Shown here one piece after another: positions 1-8,523 of a DNA stretch of 64,000 nt; positions within the stretch are counted from its first letter, which is position 1; each line of letters begins with the position of its first letter. The position numbers and the translations under genes are program-made. The notes beneath the pieces are model-generated. The model saw nothing but the letters and a program-made list of their open reading frames with translations, searched no databases and was not told the origin of the DNA. The DNA is from Candidatus Enterococcus moelleringii (GTDB taxonomy: Bacteria > Bacillota > Bacilli > Lactobacillales > Enterococcaceae): the NCBI RefSeq assembly GCF_017377575.1, contig NZ_JAFREM010000015.1, positions 106,117-170,116 of the forward strand. Reading direction: 5' to 3'.

Positions 1-183
1 TTGATTGTTTAGCGTACATAGTATTTATAGACTAAAAAGCTGTCCGATTGCAAGTATAGAGAACATTGACGCGACTTACAAGTGAGTTTTTGAAATAGTT
101 AAAATTGCCTAATTCCCCGACGTAGAATGGGGACGTTGGAATAAAAAGTGCTAAACTACTTTTACAAAGGAGGAACATACATA

Positions 184-591
184 ATGAAACTGACACTAGC
201 AATCGATCTATTAGAAAATGAATGGAACATCGTTGAACCTAATAAGCCTGTTTCTCCAGTGCCGCTGATTTTCGCGACTCTTTTACTGGATAAAAAGCGG
301 GTGGCCTATAGTTTGGACAATAAGCCGAAGCTTTCCCGCAACGATGAACGGGATTTGAAGGGCATATTGAAAAAGATGCGGACGGATCATCGCGGATATT
401 TGCAGGCTTTGGATCAGGATGCGCTGCTGCCCAGCAATGAACACCTTTCCCAGCAGCAACAGCTTCTGCAGGCGCTGATTACTGAGCTGCGGGGGATGGA
501 AGCTGAGGATCAATTGAAATTGATCCGCTTGGAGCTGACCGGCAGCTGGCCCTTGTATCAAACCGAGGAAGGCTTGCTGGATCTGTCTTAA
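184..591 (+). CDS. Hypothetical protein, 135 aa
   Basis: I do not recognise this small soluble protein. The start at 184 is preferred over an upstream in-frame codon at 148 because a strong AAAGGAGG Shine-Dalgarno lies just before it. The product is predicted mostly helical, with a basic N-terminal half and a Gln/Leu-rich stretch in the second half. It has no signal peptide, no membrane segment and no cysteine motif. A second small unknown gene follows 71 bases downstream on the same strand. The presence of a good ribosome binding site and a clean open frame makes it a real gene, but function is open. Confidence 0.7.
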   Translation: MKLTLAIDLLENEWNIVEPNKPVSPVPLIFATLLLDKKRVAYSLDNKPKLSRNDERDLKGILKKMRTDHRGYLQALDQDALLPSNEHLSQQQQLLQALITELRGMEAEDQLKLIRLELTGSWPLYQTEEGLLDLS

Positions 592-662
592 TCCTTTTAC
601 TAACGGTTTTTGGGAATTTCTTTTACAATAGAAGAAAGAGGACGTGAAAGGAAGCGATCAAG

Positions 663-968
663 ATGGTATTAGAATATTTTGACGGACAAGAAAACTTCTT
701 TAAGGATTATAAGCAAGCAGTTAAAGATGAGGATTTCGACAAACAAACAGTGATTGATGATGTGATGGCGCAATTGAGTTTGCCGGCTGACGATGACGGC
801 AAACTGACCTATACGCTTTCCGGTAGTAAGACGAAAAGCGGCACAGCATCCAGCTTTCCTTTTAGAAAAGAGCTGATTATCCGTGATCCGGAAGCAGTTG
901 TAGATACCTCGTACTTCTATGAAGGCGAGCCTTACGAAGTGGATGTATATGAAGATGAACAACCTTAA
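663..968 (+). CDS. Hypothetical protein, 101 aa
   Basis: Small acidic soluble protein that I do not recognise. It starts with ATG after GGAAGCGATCAAG. The centre (about residues 40-75) is polar with a Ser/Thr/Lys-rich stretch that may form beta strands. The C-terminus is very acidic and rich in Tyr, Glu and Asp. No signal peptide or membrane segment is present. It may be cotranscribed with the small gene at 184-591, and a weak hairpin follows it. Confidence 0.65.
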   Translation: MVLEYFDGQENFFKDYKQAVKDEDFDKQTVIDDVMAQLSLPADDDGKLTYTLSGSKTKSGTASSFPFRKELIIRDPEAVVDTSYFYEGEPYEVDVYEDEQP

Positions 969-976
969 TTAACGGT

Positions 977-1006
977 TTCTGCGAAAGCAGGAGCTGTTTT
1001 TTTTAT
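977..1006 (+). terminator. Weak Rho-independent terminator
   Basis: A 6-bp stem closed by a GAAA tetraloop (TTCTGC GAAA GCAGGA) is followed after a few bases by a run of eight T residues, just after the stop codon of the gene ending at 968. Confidence 0.5.
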
Positions 1007-1210
1007 GCAGTAAAATTGATTAGGGAATCTGGTTGTTCACTTGAATTTCAGTAAGGGTCAATGGATGGCAAGGCAAAAGAAGTTAGCTGAAACGGCTGGA
1101 ACTGAACTTCTATTCTCCGAAATTTGAAGCGGATCTTTTCCACTCATTCTAAGGTTAAATTCAGATGGTTTTTCGATGGAATTAAAATGTTAAAACGGTG
1201 TGAAAAAACG

Positions 1211-1291
1211 TATACAAAGTGCGGTTTTGATGGTAAAATGCATAAATATACAGCAGTTTTCGTAAGGCAAGTAAATCATTATTTTATGCAC
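1211..1291 (+). promoter_or_regulatory. argH promoter with two ARG-box-like operators
   Basis: A plausible promoter is TATACA (1211-1216), 17 bp, TAAAAT (1234-1239). Immediately downstream are two AT-rich sites that resemble the ArgR/AhrC box (TGAATWWWWATTCA-like). One is around 1239-1255 (TGCATAAATATACAG) and one around 1273-1291, where the reverse strand reads TGCATAAAATAATGA. The first overlaps the expected transcription start, a position suited to repression by arginine. The sites are seen; ArgR control is inferred. Confidence 0.45.
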
Positions 1292-1306
1292 GAGGGAGAA
1301 AAAAGG

Positions 1307-2638
1307 ATGAAGTTATGGGGAGGACGTTTTAACAAGGAAGAAGACCAGTTAATGAAGGATTTTGATAATTCTTTGCCTCTGGGGAAACGTTATTATGAAG
1401 AGGACATCATCGGCAGTATTGCTCATGCAACGATGCTGGGAGATGTCGGGATTTTAACACCAGATGAAAGCAATAAAATCGTTACCTGCTTAAAAGCGAT
1501 TTTAAAGGATCTTGATTCTGGGAAATTAGTGATTGATGAGGATGCTTTTGAAGACATTCACAGCTTTACCGAGCTGACCTTGACGCAGCGGATTGGCGAG
1601 CTGGGCAAGAAGCTGCACACAGCCCGCAGCCGGAATGATCAGGTAGCCGTGGATACGAAGTTGTATTGCCGCAAAAGAGGGAATCATTTTATTGAGTTGT
1701 TGGAGCGCTTGATTCAAGCCCTGCAGGAAAAGGGGGCGGAAAATCCGGTGCTGATGCCGGGATATACTCATTTGCAGCGGGCGCAGGTGGTGACGTTTCA
1801 GTATCATTTAGGAGCCTATGTAGAAATGTTCAAGCGGGATAAGCAGCGGGTCCAAAATGCCCTGGAGATTATGGATGAAAATCCTTTAGGTTCGGGAGCG
1901 TTGGCCGGGACTACCCACCAAATTGATCGCAGCAAGACGACGGAATATTTGGATTTTGCCACGGCTTCCGTCAACTTCATGGATGCGGTGAGTGATCGGG
2001 ACTACATCATTGAACTGCTTTCAGCTTGTTCATTGATTGCGGTGCATTTGAGTCGCTTGAGCGAGGAATTGATTCTATGGTGTTCCCAGGAATTTAAATT
2101 TATTTCCATGGATGATGCTTATGCCACTGGCAGCAGTATGATGCCGCAAAAGAAAAATCCAGATGCTGCAGAGCTGGTCCGTGGACATGCCGGCTTAGCG
2201 ATTGGCTCGCTGGTGTCGATGCTGACGATTATGAAGGGCTTGCCACTAACCTACAACAAGGATATGCAGCTGGACAAGGAAGCCTTTGTTTCCGCCTTTG
2301 ATCGGACGGATCAGACCTTGACCATCATGCAAAAGATGATCGCCACCTTGAAGGTTCATCAGGAGAACATGGAAAAAGCTATCAAGTCTGGTTTCTTGAA
2401 CGCCACCGACTTAGCGGATTACTTGGTGAAAAAAGGCGTGGCCTTCCGGGATGCTCATGATGTGGTGGGAAGTATTGTTTTGTACTGCGAAGAACATGAA
2501 CGCTCGATTGAAGAACTGTCGCTAGAAGAGCTGCAAGCTTATTCGGACCAAATTGAGCAAGATATTTACGACTACCTAGATTACGAAGCTAGCTTGAACC
2601 AAGGAACCAAAAGTGAAATCAGAGGAGGCGTGAATTAA
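1307..2638 (+). CDS. argH: Argininosuccinate lyase
   Basis: Cleaves argininosuccinate to arginine and fumarate, the last step of arginine synthesis. Family hallmarks are visible: KLWGGRF at the N-terminus, HTARSRNDQ in the first half, GYTHLQRAQ with the conserved His, and the fumarase/ASL signature GSSMMPQKKNPD near residues 276-287 that carries the catalytic serine loop. The frame is open from 1124, but the start at 1307 fits the family and has AGGGAGAAAAAGG before it. At 443 residues it is slightly shorter than the usual roughly 460. No argG is present next to it. Instead its stop codon overlaps the start of an amino-acid ABC permease (TAATG), so it is coupled to transport. A gene this divergent from biosynthetic argH could act on an imported substrate. 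Confidence 0.92.
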   Translation: MKLWGGRFNKEEDQLMKDFDNSLPLGKRYYEEDIIGSIAHATMLGDVGILTPDESNKIVTCLKAILKDLDSGKLVIDEDAFEDIHSFTELTLTQRIGELGKKLHTARSRNDQVAVDTKLYCRKRGNHFIELLERLIQALQEKGAENPVLMPGYTHLQRAQVVTFQYHLGAYVEMFKRDKQRVQNALEIMDENPLGSGALAGTTHQIDRSKTTEYLDFATASVNFMDAVSDRDYIIELLSACSLIAVHLSRLSEELILWCSQEFKFISMDDAYATGSSMMPQKKNPDAAELVRGHAGLAIGSLVSMLTIMKGLPLTYNKDMQLDKEAFVSAFDRTDQTLTIMQKMIATLKVHQENMEKAIKSGFLNATDLADYLVKKGVAFRDAHDVVGSIVLYCEEHERSIEELSLEELQAYSDQIEQDIYDYLDYEASLNQGTKSEIRGGVN

Positions 2639-3390
2639 TGAAGAAAAAACATCTTGTACTGTTAACCTTTGCGGCTCTTGTGGCAGTTGTTTTGCTGACT
2701 AGTGCACCGGCTGAGGCGGCGGGGCTGGAGCTGCATTTTGAGCGGGTCTTCCCTTACAAAGGAGTCTATTTAAACGGACTGAAAAGTACCTTGAAGATTA
2801 CCCTGTTTTCTCTGTTCGGGGGCTTGATCTTAGGGATTTTGCTGTCGATTATTAAAGTATCGTCGATCAAACCATTGAAGCTGGCGGCGCAGTTTTATAC
2901 CTCGATTTTTCGAGGAACGCCGCTGCTGGTGCAAGTGTTTATCGTGTACTTTGCGACACCTCAGCTGGTAAATTATGAAATTCCAGCCTTTAATGCAGCC
3001 GTGATTGCCTTCTCACTGAATTCCGCCGCCTATATCTCAGAGATTTTGCGGGGCGGAATCGAAGCTGTCGATGTCGGTCAAATGGAAGCGGCCTTGTCTT
3101 TGGGGGTATCTAAAAAAGATGCCATGATGGATATTATTATTCCTCAAGCATTGAAAACCGTGCTGCCGGCTTTAGTGAATGAAACGATTGCTTTATTGAA
3201 GGAATCTTCATTGGTTTCGACGATCGGTATGCTGGATTTGATGCGTTCGGCACAGGTAGCCATGAACGCGACCTATCTGGCATTTGAGCCATTTCTTTTG
3301 GTCGCCGTGATCTATTACATTTTAGTGATGATTTTGAATACCTTTGCCGGATTTATTGAAAGGAGACTGAAGCGCAGTGATCGATATTAA
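2638..3390 (+). CDS. Amino-acid ABC transporter permease (HisM/GlnP family)
   Basis: Membrane subunit of a polar amino-acid importer. The first 27 residues form a signal peptide-like segment ending in an Ala-rich stretch, followed by about five membrane helices. The cytoplasmic EAA loop, [18 protein letters not shown], which docks on the ATPase, lies at about residues 141-158. At 250 residues the length is slightly above typical because of the N-terminal extension. It overlaps argH by one base and the ATPase gene by 14 bases, so the four genes form one operon. The substrate cannot be read from sequence, but linkage to argH and ARG-box-like sites suggests arginine, citrulline or a related compound. 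Confidence 0.9.
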   Translation: MKKKHLVLLTFAALVAVVLLTSAPAEAAGLELHFERVFPYKGVYLNGLKSTLKITLFSLFGGLILGILLSIIKVSSIKPLKLAAQFYTSIFRGTPLLVQVFIVYFATPQLVNYEIPAFNAAVIAFSLNSAAYISEILRGGIEAVDVGQMEAALSLGVSKKDAMMDIIIPQALKTVLPALVNETIALLKESSLVSTIGMLDLMRSAQVAMNATYLAFEPFLLVAVIYYILVMILNTFAGFIERRLKRSDRY

Positions 3391-4099
3391 AAATCTTCAT
3401 AAATCCTTTGGTTCAGTTGAAGTATTAAAGGGAGTTAATTTGCAAATTGGCAAAGGAGAAATTGTCGCCATTATCGGGCCTTCTGGTTCGGGGAAATCGA
3501 CCATTCTACGCTGTATGAATTTGCTGGAGCAACCAGATGCTGGTGAAATTATCATCGACGGGCAGGATATCACGCAAAAGAATGTTGATATCAAGAAGGT
3601 CCGGGAAAATACTGGGATGGTGTTCCAGCATTTCAATCTGTTTCCTCACAAAACCGTGCTGGAAAATATGATCTATGCCCCGATGAAGGTGAAAAAGCTG
3701 GATAAAAAAGTCGCAACTGAAAAAGCTCGTCAGCTGTTGCAGCGGGTTGGGTTAAGCGATAAGGAAAATGAGTATCCTTCAAAATTATCCGGCGGTCAAA
3801 AGCAGCGGGTCGCCATCGCACGTTCCTTGTGTATGGAACCAGAGGTTATGTTGTTTGATGAACCTACCAGTGCCTTGGATCCGGAAATGGTTAAAGAGGT
3901 ATTGGCCGTTATTCAAGGCTTGGCAGATACCAACATTACGATGGCTTTGGTTACCCATGAAATGGGCTTTGCCCGGGAAGTGGCCGATCGCATCTGTTTT
4001 GTGGAAAATGGCATTATCGAAGAAACCGCAACACCAGAAATTTTCTTTACCGCGCCACAATCGCAAAGAGCGCAAGAGTTCTTAGCGAAAGTATTATAA
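3377..4099 (+). CDS. Amino-acid ABC transporter ATP-binding protein (GlnQ family)
   Basis: ATPase subunit of the importer encoded around it. Walker [10 protein letters not shown] is near residues 35-43, the Q-loop is in [10 protein letters not shown], the ABC signature LSGGQKQR is near residue 136, and Walker B with [11 protein letters not shown] is near residues 158-168, followed by the H-loop in VTHEMGFA. The 240-residue length is standard for GlnQ/HisP proteins. The start is GTG, inside the end of the permease gene. It is followed 17 bases later by the binding-protein gene. Confidence 0.95.
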   Translation: MIDIKNLHKSFGSVEVLKGVNLQIGKGEIVAIIGPSGSGKSTILRCMNLLEQPDAGEIIIDGQDITQKNVDIKKVRENTGMVFQHFNLFPHKTVLENMIYAPMKVKKLDKKVATEKARQLLQRVGLSDKENEYPSKLSGGQKQRVAIARSLCMEPEVMLFDEPTSALDPEMVKEVLAVIQGLADTNITMALVTHEMGFAREVADRICFVENGIIEETATPEIFFTAPQSQRAQEFLAKVL

Positions 4100-4116
4100 A
4101 AAAGGATGGGGAAAAA

Positions 4117-4959
4117 ATGAAAAAATGGAAAGTAGCAATGGCAGCACTAGGATTAGTTGGATTATTAGCAGGCTGTGGAGGCGGCGAGAGCGGCACCACT
4201 GACAGTACACAGGAAGCAAGCAGCAACGATTCATCGAAGCCGCTAGCAGGTCAAACCCTTAAAGTGGCTATGAGCCCGAACTTTGTACCCTTTGAATCGG
4301 CGGAATTAAACGACGAGGGTGAAACGGAAATTGTCGGCTTTGACGTGGATTTGATGGATCAGCTGGCAGACGACATGGGCTTTAAGTACGAAATTATCGA
4401 AACGGAATTTAAAGGCTTGATTGGTGAATTGCAATCTGGCCGGGCGGACTTGATTATCTCAGGGATGACTGCCACTGAAGAACGGGCAGAAAGCGTGGAT
4501 TTCTCAGACCCTTATTTCTACACTAGAACCGGTGTAATCTTCCCGAAAGATCGTGAAATTAAGTCAGTTGAGGACATGAAGGGCAAGAAAATTGCGGTAA
4601 GCTTCGGTACCAACTTCGAAAAACAAGCCGAAAGCATGGGGGCAGAAGTTACACCATTTGACTCTGGTGCTGCTGTGTTGCAGGACTTGTACAACGGCCG
4701 GGTAGACGGAGCCATGATGGATGCAACCAAAGCAGCGATTGAAGCGGAGAAAAACCCTGATTACTCTTACATTATTTTTAGCGATGAAGAGCTGGGAATT
4801 ACTGGCGACAACACCTTTAACATTGCCTTTGCCAAGGATTCTGATTTAACTTCAGAATTTAACACGTATATCAACCAATACCGTGAAGACGGCACAATGG
4901 ACGAAATCGCTTCTCGTTGGATGGGTGAAAAATTCATCGAAGAGAACAAAAAGAAATAA
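4117..4959 (+). CDS. Amino-acid ABC transporter substrate-binding lipoprotein
   Basis: Extracellular solute-binding protein of family 3 (SBP_bac_3). The signal peptide ends in the lipobox LLAGC, so the mature protein is anchored by a lipid on its N-terminal Cys. A Ser/Thr/Glu-rich linker follows, then the two-lobed binding domain starting near residue 47. Family traits include EIVGFDVDLMDQLA, SGRADLIISGMTAT and DFSDPYF. The C-terminus is WMGEKFIEENKKK. It is the last gene of the argH-transporter operon, and a strong terminator follows. Ligand specificity is unknown. Confidence 0.93.
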   Translation: MKKWKVAMAALGLVGLLAGCGGGESGTTDSTQEASSNDSSKPLAGQTLKVAMSPNFVPFESAELNDEGETEIVGFDVDLMDQLADDMGFKYEIIETEFKGLIGELQSGRADLIISGMTATEERAESVDFSDPYFYTRTGVIFPKDREIKSVEDMKGKKIAVSFGTNFEKQAESMGAEVTPFDSGAAVLQDLYNGRVDGAMMDATKAAIEAEKNPDYSYIIFSDEELGITGDNTFNIAFAKDSDLTSEFNTYINQYREDGTMDEIASRWMGEKFIEENKKK

Positions 4960-4981
4960 GCTAAGTAAATTGAAGTGCAGT

Positions 4982-5021
4982 CCCTAGGTTAGATTTTTAG
5001 TCTAACTTAGGGGCTTTTTTT
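4982..5021 (+). terminator. Rho-independent terminator of the argH operon
   Basis: CCCTAGGTTAGA pairs with TCTAACTTAGGGG across a short T-rich loop and is followed by seven T residues. Confidence 0.9.
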
Positions 5022-5067
5022 GTTTATGGGCCTTTTATTGGGGATCAATCTTTCCACAATGGTGGAA

Positions 5068-5103
5068 CAAAAAAAGCTTAAGATCTCGGCGACCTTAAGC
5101 TTT
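5068..5103 (-). terminator. Rho-independent terminator of the nucleoside transporter
   Basis: On the minus strand AAAGCTTAAG pairs with CTTAAGCTTT and is followed by a T run, directly after the stop codon of the gene at 5110-6291. A second small inverted repeat (TTCCAC/GTGGAA) lies beside it at 5052-5067. Confidence 0.85.
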
Positions 5104-5109
5104 CCTTCA

Positions 5110-6291
5110 TTAAAAGATTAGTCCCGTCACAATGGCGCTCAAGAAGCTGACCAAGGTGGCGCTTAGTAAAATTTTCAGTCCGTTTTTGGCAACTAGATTG
5201 CCTTTTTCTTCGTTCAAACCTTTCATGGCCCCGGAAATGATACCAATGGAAGAAAAGTTGGCAAATGACACGAGGAACACGGAAACGATCGCAGTAGTGC
5301 GTCCGCTGAAATCCCAAGAACCGTTGGCTAATTCAGTCATGGCCACAAATTCGTTAGTGACTAGTTTAGTTGCCATCAAACTGCCGGCATCCACTGCTTC
5401 GTTCCAAGGAATTCCGGTGATGAAGGCTAGTGGTGCAAAGACATAACCTAGAATTTCCTGGAAGGTTAAGCCGGTGATCTTGCTGAAGATGAAGTTAATC
5501 ATGGCAATCAAGGCGACAAAACCGATCAGCATCGCCGCCACGGTAATCGCCACGTGGAAGCCGTCTAAAATGTATTCTCCCAGCATTTGGAAGAAGGTTT
5601 GCTGGCCGTCTTCTTCAATCACCAGCTCATCTTCTTGTTCCTCCAGCTGATACGGATTTACAATAGAAGAAATAATAAATCCGCCAAACAGATTCATTAC
5701 CAGCGCCGTAATTACGTACCGTGGCTCTAACAGGGCCATGTAAGAACCGACGATGGACATGGACACTGTAGACATGGCGGAAATACTCATGGTGGTCAGG
5801 CGTTTTTCCGATAAAAGAGGCAATTCCTTTTTCACCGAAATAAAGACTTCTGACTGACCAAGAATCGCTGAGGCAATCCCGTTGTAGGATTCCAATTTGC
5901 CTAAGCCGTTAATTTTGCTTAAGCCTAGGCCCACCCATTTCATGAAGAAAGGCAGCACCTTTATGTAACGCAAAATGCCGATAATCGCTGAAATGAAGAC
6001 GATCGGCATCAACACCGTTAAGAAAAACGGTGCCTCACCTTTATTGGCAATGCCGCCAAAGACAAAGGTTACACCTGATTGGGCAAACGAAAGCAGTGCT
6101 GCAAAGACATTCGCCAAGCCGCTCACCAAGGTCGTGCCAAAGGTGGTTCGCAGTAAAATAAAGCCTAGTAAAAATTGCAATATCAGCATCACTAAGAGCG
6201 GTCGCAGGTTAATATTTTTGCGATTGCTACTAATGAGAAAACTCAATCCTAAGACTAAAATCAGTCCGATAATTCCTATTATAAACGACAA
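5110..6291 (-). CDS. nupC: Nucleoside transporter, NupC/CNT family
   Basis: Concentrative, cation-coupled uptake of nucleosides. The 393-residue polytopic membrane protein has the CNT layout: three N-terminal helices, a gate domain with GGIANKGEAPFF near residue 80, a core with ILGQSEVFI near residues 140-150 and SMSIVGSYM near residue 180, and a C-terminal transport domain with GIPWNEAVDAGSLMATKLVTNEFVA near residues 290-320. The motif NFSSIGIISG near residue 350 is also typical. Translation starts at TTG, five bases after a strong GGGGGAG. It stands alone between terminators and is divergent from busR. Nucleoside specificity within the family is not predicted. Confidence 0.92.
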   Translation of the reverse strand: MSFIIGIIGLILVLGLSFLISSNRKNINLRPLLVMLILQFLLGFILLRTTFGTTLVSGLANVFAALLSFAQSGVTFVFGGIANKGEAPFFLTVLMPIVFISAIIGILRYIKVLPFFMKWVGLGLSKINGLGKLESYNGIASAILGQSEVFISVKKELPLLSEKRLTTMSISAMSTVSMSIVGSYMALLEPRYVITALVMNLFGGFIISSIVNPYQLEEQEDELVIEEDGQQTFFQMLGEYILDGFHVAITVAAMLIGFVALIAMINFIFSKITGLTFQEILGYVFAPLAFITGIPWNEAVDAGSLMATKLVTNEFVAMTELANGSWDFSGRTTAIVSVFLVSFANFSSIGIISGAMKGLNEEKGNLVAKNGLKILLSATLVSFLSAIVTGLIF

Positions 6292-6424
6292 ATAATCTCC
6301 CCCTTAAAAATTCGATCTGAGATAGATTACGACTTTTTTAACAAAATTGCGAGCAAAATCACTTGTCAAACCGGGATTTTTAGCGGGTTATTAAATAGTA
6401 AACACTAACAAATTAAGGTTTCTC

Positions 6425-6454
6425 TTGCGGAAAAATATATTCATAGGGTACACT
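6425..6454 (+). promoter_or_regulatory. Candidate busR promoter
   Basis: TTGCGG (6425-6430) and TACACT (6449-6454) with an 18-bp spacer lie about 40 bases before the busR start codon. Confidence 0.4.
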
Positions 6455-6493
6455 ATGAGATGCATTGAACAAACCACGTAAAGAAGGGTCAAC

Positions 6494-7147
6494 ATGGATA
6501 AAGAAAAGAAACGGGTGTCCTTACCCCGCTACCAGCAAGTCGCAGTGGAGATTGCCGAACGGATTGCCGACCAGCGTTATGTTGTCGGCCAGAAAATTCA
6601 CGCCCGCTCCACCTTGGCCAGTAATTTTAATGTGTCGCCGGAAACTGCCCGCAAAGCCATCAATGTCCTGGTGGATCTGGGAATTATGGAAGTGCGTCAC
6701 GGCAGCGGAGCCTATGTTCTATCCCTTGAAAAGGCTCAGGCTTATTTAGATAAATATAAAGATGTCCAATCGATTCAAGAAATCAAAAACGATATTATGG
6801 AAAGTGTTGAACAACAAAAGCAAGAGCTGGAGAATTTTTCCGGCCTGTTGGATCAATTGGTTTCACAGACGAAGCGGGTGCACAACTTTGCACCCTTTAT
6901 TCCTTATGAGCTGAAGCTGACGGAAAAGGCTCAGCATTTAGATGCGACGGTGAATGAGTTGAACCTCTGGCACGAGACCGGAGCGACCATGATAGCCATC
7001 CAGCATGGTGAGGAGCTGCTGCTGTCACCAGGTCCCTATGCCAAGCTAAGTGCAGGCAGCACGTTGTTCTTCGTGAGTAATGAGCTGGGCTTCCAGCGGA
7101 TGCAGCATCTTTTTTACCCCGAAGAAACCAGCGAAATAAAAGAATAA
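6494..7147 (+). CDS. busR: BusR-type regulator: GntR HTH with C-terminal RCK_C (TrkA-C) domain
   Basis: Repressor of the adjacent betaine transporter. Residues about 10-75 form a GntR winged helix (PRYQQVAVEIAERIADQRY, then a recognition region with SPETARKAINVL and the wing GSGAYVL). Residues about 80-125 are a Gln/Glu-rich coiled coil, and residues about 135-210 resemble the RCK_C/TrkA-C domain (ELKLTEKAQHLDATVNELNLW, LLLSPGPYAKLSAGSTLFFV). This architecture is that of BusR in Lactococcus and Streptococcus, which binds c-di-AMP through RCK_C and represses busAA-busAB. The gene lies immediately upstream of such a transporter, whose promoter carries a matching inverted repeat. It has its own terminator, so it is probably transcribed separately. 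Confidence 0.9.
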   Translation: MDKEKKRVSLPRYQQVAVEIAERIADQRYVVGQKIHARSTLASNFNVSPETARKAINVLVDLGIMEVRHGSGAYVLSLEKAQAYLDKYKDVQSIQEIKNDIMESVEQQKQELENFSGLLDQLVSQTKRVHNFAPFIPYELKLTEKAQHLDATVNELNLWHETGATMIAIQHGEELLLSPGPYAKLSAGSTLFFVSNELGFQRMQHLFYPEETSEIKE

Positions 7148-7158
7148 TTAAGAAGTTT

Positions 7159-7201
7159 GCCCATTATTTGGAGATAGTCGCCGAATAATGGGCTTTTTTT
7201 G
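7159..7201 (+). terminator. Rho-independent terminator after busR
   Basis: GCCCATTATT pairs with AATAATGGGC, followed by a run of seven or more T residues. Confidence 0.92.
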
Positions 7202-7240
7202 TAGTTTGCTGACGGTTTTCTGAAAACTTGCAGTTGTGCT

Positions 7241-7284
7241 TTGACAAAAGTGACCACATGATGTTACTATGATATGGTCACTTT
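7241..7284 (+). promoter_or_regulatory. busA promoter with BusR operator (inverted repeat)
   Basis: Promoter elements TTGACA (7241-7246) and TACTAT (7265-7270) are spaced by 18 bp. A perfect 10-bp inverted repeat, AAAGTGACCA at 7247-7256 and TGGTCACTTT at 7275-7284, brackets the -10 element. The gap between the GTGAC and GTCAC cores is 22 bp, which agrees with my recollection of BusR operators. Binding here would block RNA polymerase directly. Confidence 0.85.
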
Positions 7285-7305
7285 GTTTGAAGGAGGAGTT
7301 TTTTA

Positions 7306-8523
7306 ATGAGTAAAGTTAAAGTAGAACACTTAACGAAAATATTCGGCAAGCGCAAGCAGCAGGCGCTGGCTATGATTAAAGAAAATAAAAGCAAAAATGA
7401 AATATTTGAAAAAACCGGCGCCACCGTCGGGGTTTATGATGCCAGCTTTGAGGTGAACGAAGGAGAAATCTTCGTGGTAATGGGGCTTTCTGGTAGTGGG
7501 AAATCCACCATGATTCGCCTGTTGAATCGTCTGATCGATCCAACCTCTGGCGTCATTTCTATTGATGGGCAAGATATTGCCAAAATGAACAAGGAAGAAT
7601 TGCGGGAAATCCGCCGTCACAAACTAAACATGGTCTTTCAAAATTTTGGCCTCTTTCCTCACCGCACCATTCTTGAGAACACGGAGTATGGGTTGGAAGT
7701 TCGCGGCGTACCAAAGGAAGAACGTCAAAAATTAGCCGAACAAGCCTTGGATAACTCCGGCTTGCTATCATTTAAAGATCAATATCCTAACCAGTTATCT
7801 GGCGGGATGCAGCAGCGGGTTGGTTTGGCCCGGGCATTAGCCAACGATCCGGAAATTTTACTAATGGATGAAGCTTTTTCAGCTTTGGACCCTTTGATTC
7901 GTCGGGAAATGCAGGATGAGCTGTTAGATTTGCAATCCAACGTTCAAAAAACGATTATCTTTATCACCCACGATTTAAATGAAGCTTTACGGATCGGGGA
8001 CCGGATTGCCTTGATGAAGGATGGCCAAATCATGCAAATTGGTACCGGGGAAGAAATTTTGACCAACCCAGCCAACCAATATGTTCGTGACTTCGTTGAA
8101 GATGTCGATCGTTCTAAGGTTCTAACAGCGGCCAACATTATGGTGCCAGCCTTGACGACGAATATTGAAATCGATGGACCAAACGTAGCCTTGAACCGGA
8201 TGCGGAAGGAAGAAGTCAGCATGCTGCTGGCCGTTGACCGTAAACGGATGCTGAAGGGCAGCCTGACAGCCGACAAAGCCTTAGAAGCCAGCAAAAAGAA
8301 TTTATCCTTGAAAGATGTGATCGATAAAAATGTCCGCACGATTCCTAAAGACATGCTGGTCACAGACATTTTCAATTTGATTTTTGATTCACCTACACCA
8401 TTAGCGGTAGTAGAAAACGATCGGTTAGAAGGGGTGGTAATTCGCGGCAGTGTGCTGGAATCATTAGCAGCAACCCGGGAAGAATCCCAAGAAGAACCAG
8501 AAGGAGTGACCGCAAATGACTAA
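7306..8523 (+). CDS. busAA: Glycine betaine/osmolyte ABC transporter ATP-binding protein with CBS domains
   Basis: ATPase subunit of an OpuA/BusA-type compatible-solute importer. It has the long OpuA/ProV N-terminal extension before Walker [10 protein letters not shown] (about residues 60-68). The signature LSGGMQQR is near residue 165, Walker [13 protein letters not shown] near residue 185, and two CBS domains fill about residues 270-390. CBS domains in this family sense ionic strength or c-di-AMP. The start codon has AAGGAGGAG before it. It overlaps the next gene by 8 bases. Expression is expected to rise on osmotic upshift when BusR releases the promoter. Confidence 0.94.
   Translation: MSKVKVEHLTKIFGKRKQQALAMIKENKSKNEIFEKTGATVGVYDASFEVNEGEIFVVMGLSGSGKSTMIRLLNRLIDPTSGVISIDGQDIAKMNKEELREIRRHKLNMVFQNFGLFPHRTILENTEYGLEVRGVPKEERQKLAEQALDNSGLLSFKDQYPNQLSGGMQQRVGLARALANDPEILLMDEAFSALDPLIRREMQDELLDLQSNVQKTIIFITHDLNEALRIGDRIALMKDGQIMQIGTGEEILTNPANQYVRDFVEDVDRSKVLTAANIMVPALTTNIEIDGPNVALNRMRKEEVSMLLAVDRKRMLKGSLTADKALEASKKNLSLKDVIDKNVRTIPKDMLVTDIFNLIFDSPTPLAVVENDRLEGVVIRGSVLESLAATREESQEEPEGVTAND

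Noticed and set aside
1124..1306. Upstream in-frame extension of argH
   Set aside because: It would add about 61 residues not seen in argininosuccinate lyases and lies across the promoter and ARG-box-like sites. The start at 1307 has the ribosome binding site.
4518..4730. Minus-strand frame within the solute-binding protein gene
   Set aside because: Antisense shadow without a ribosome site or domain.
6465..6749. Frame overlapping the start of busR
   Set aside because: It is an alternate-frame shadow; the busR frame has the GntR domain and a better start.
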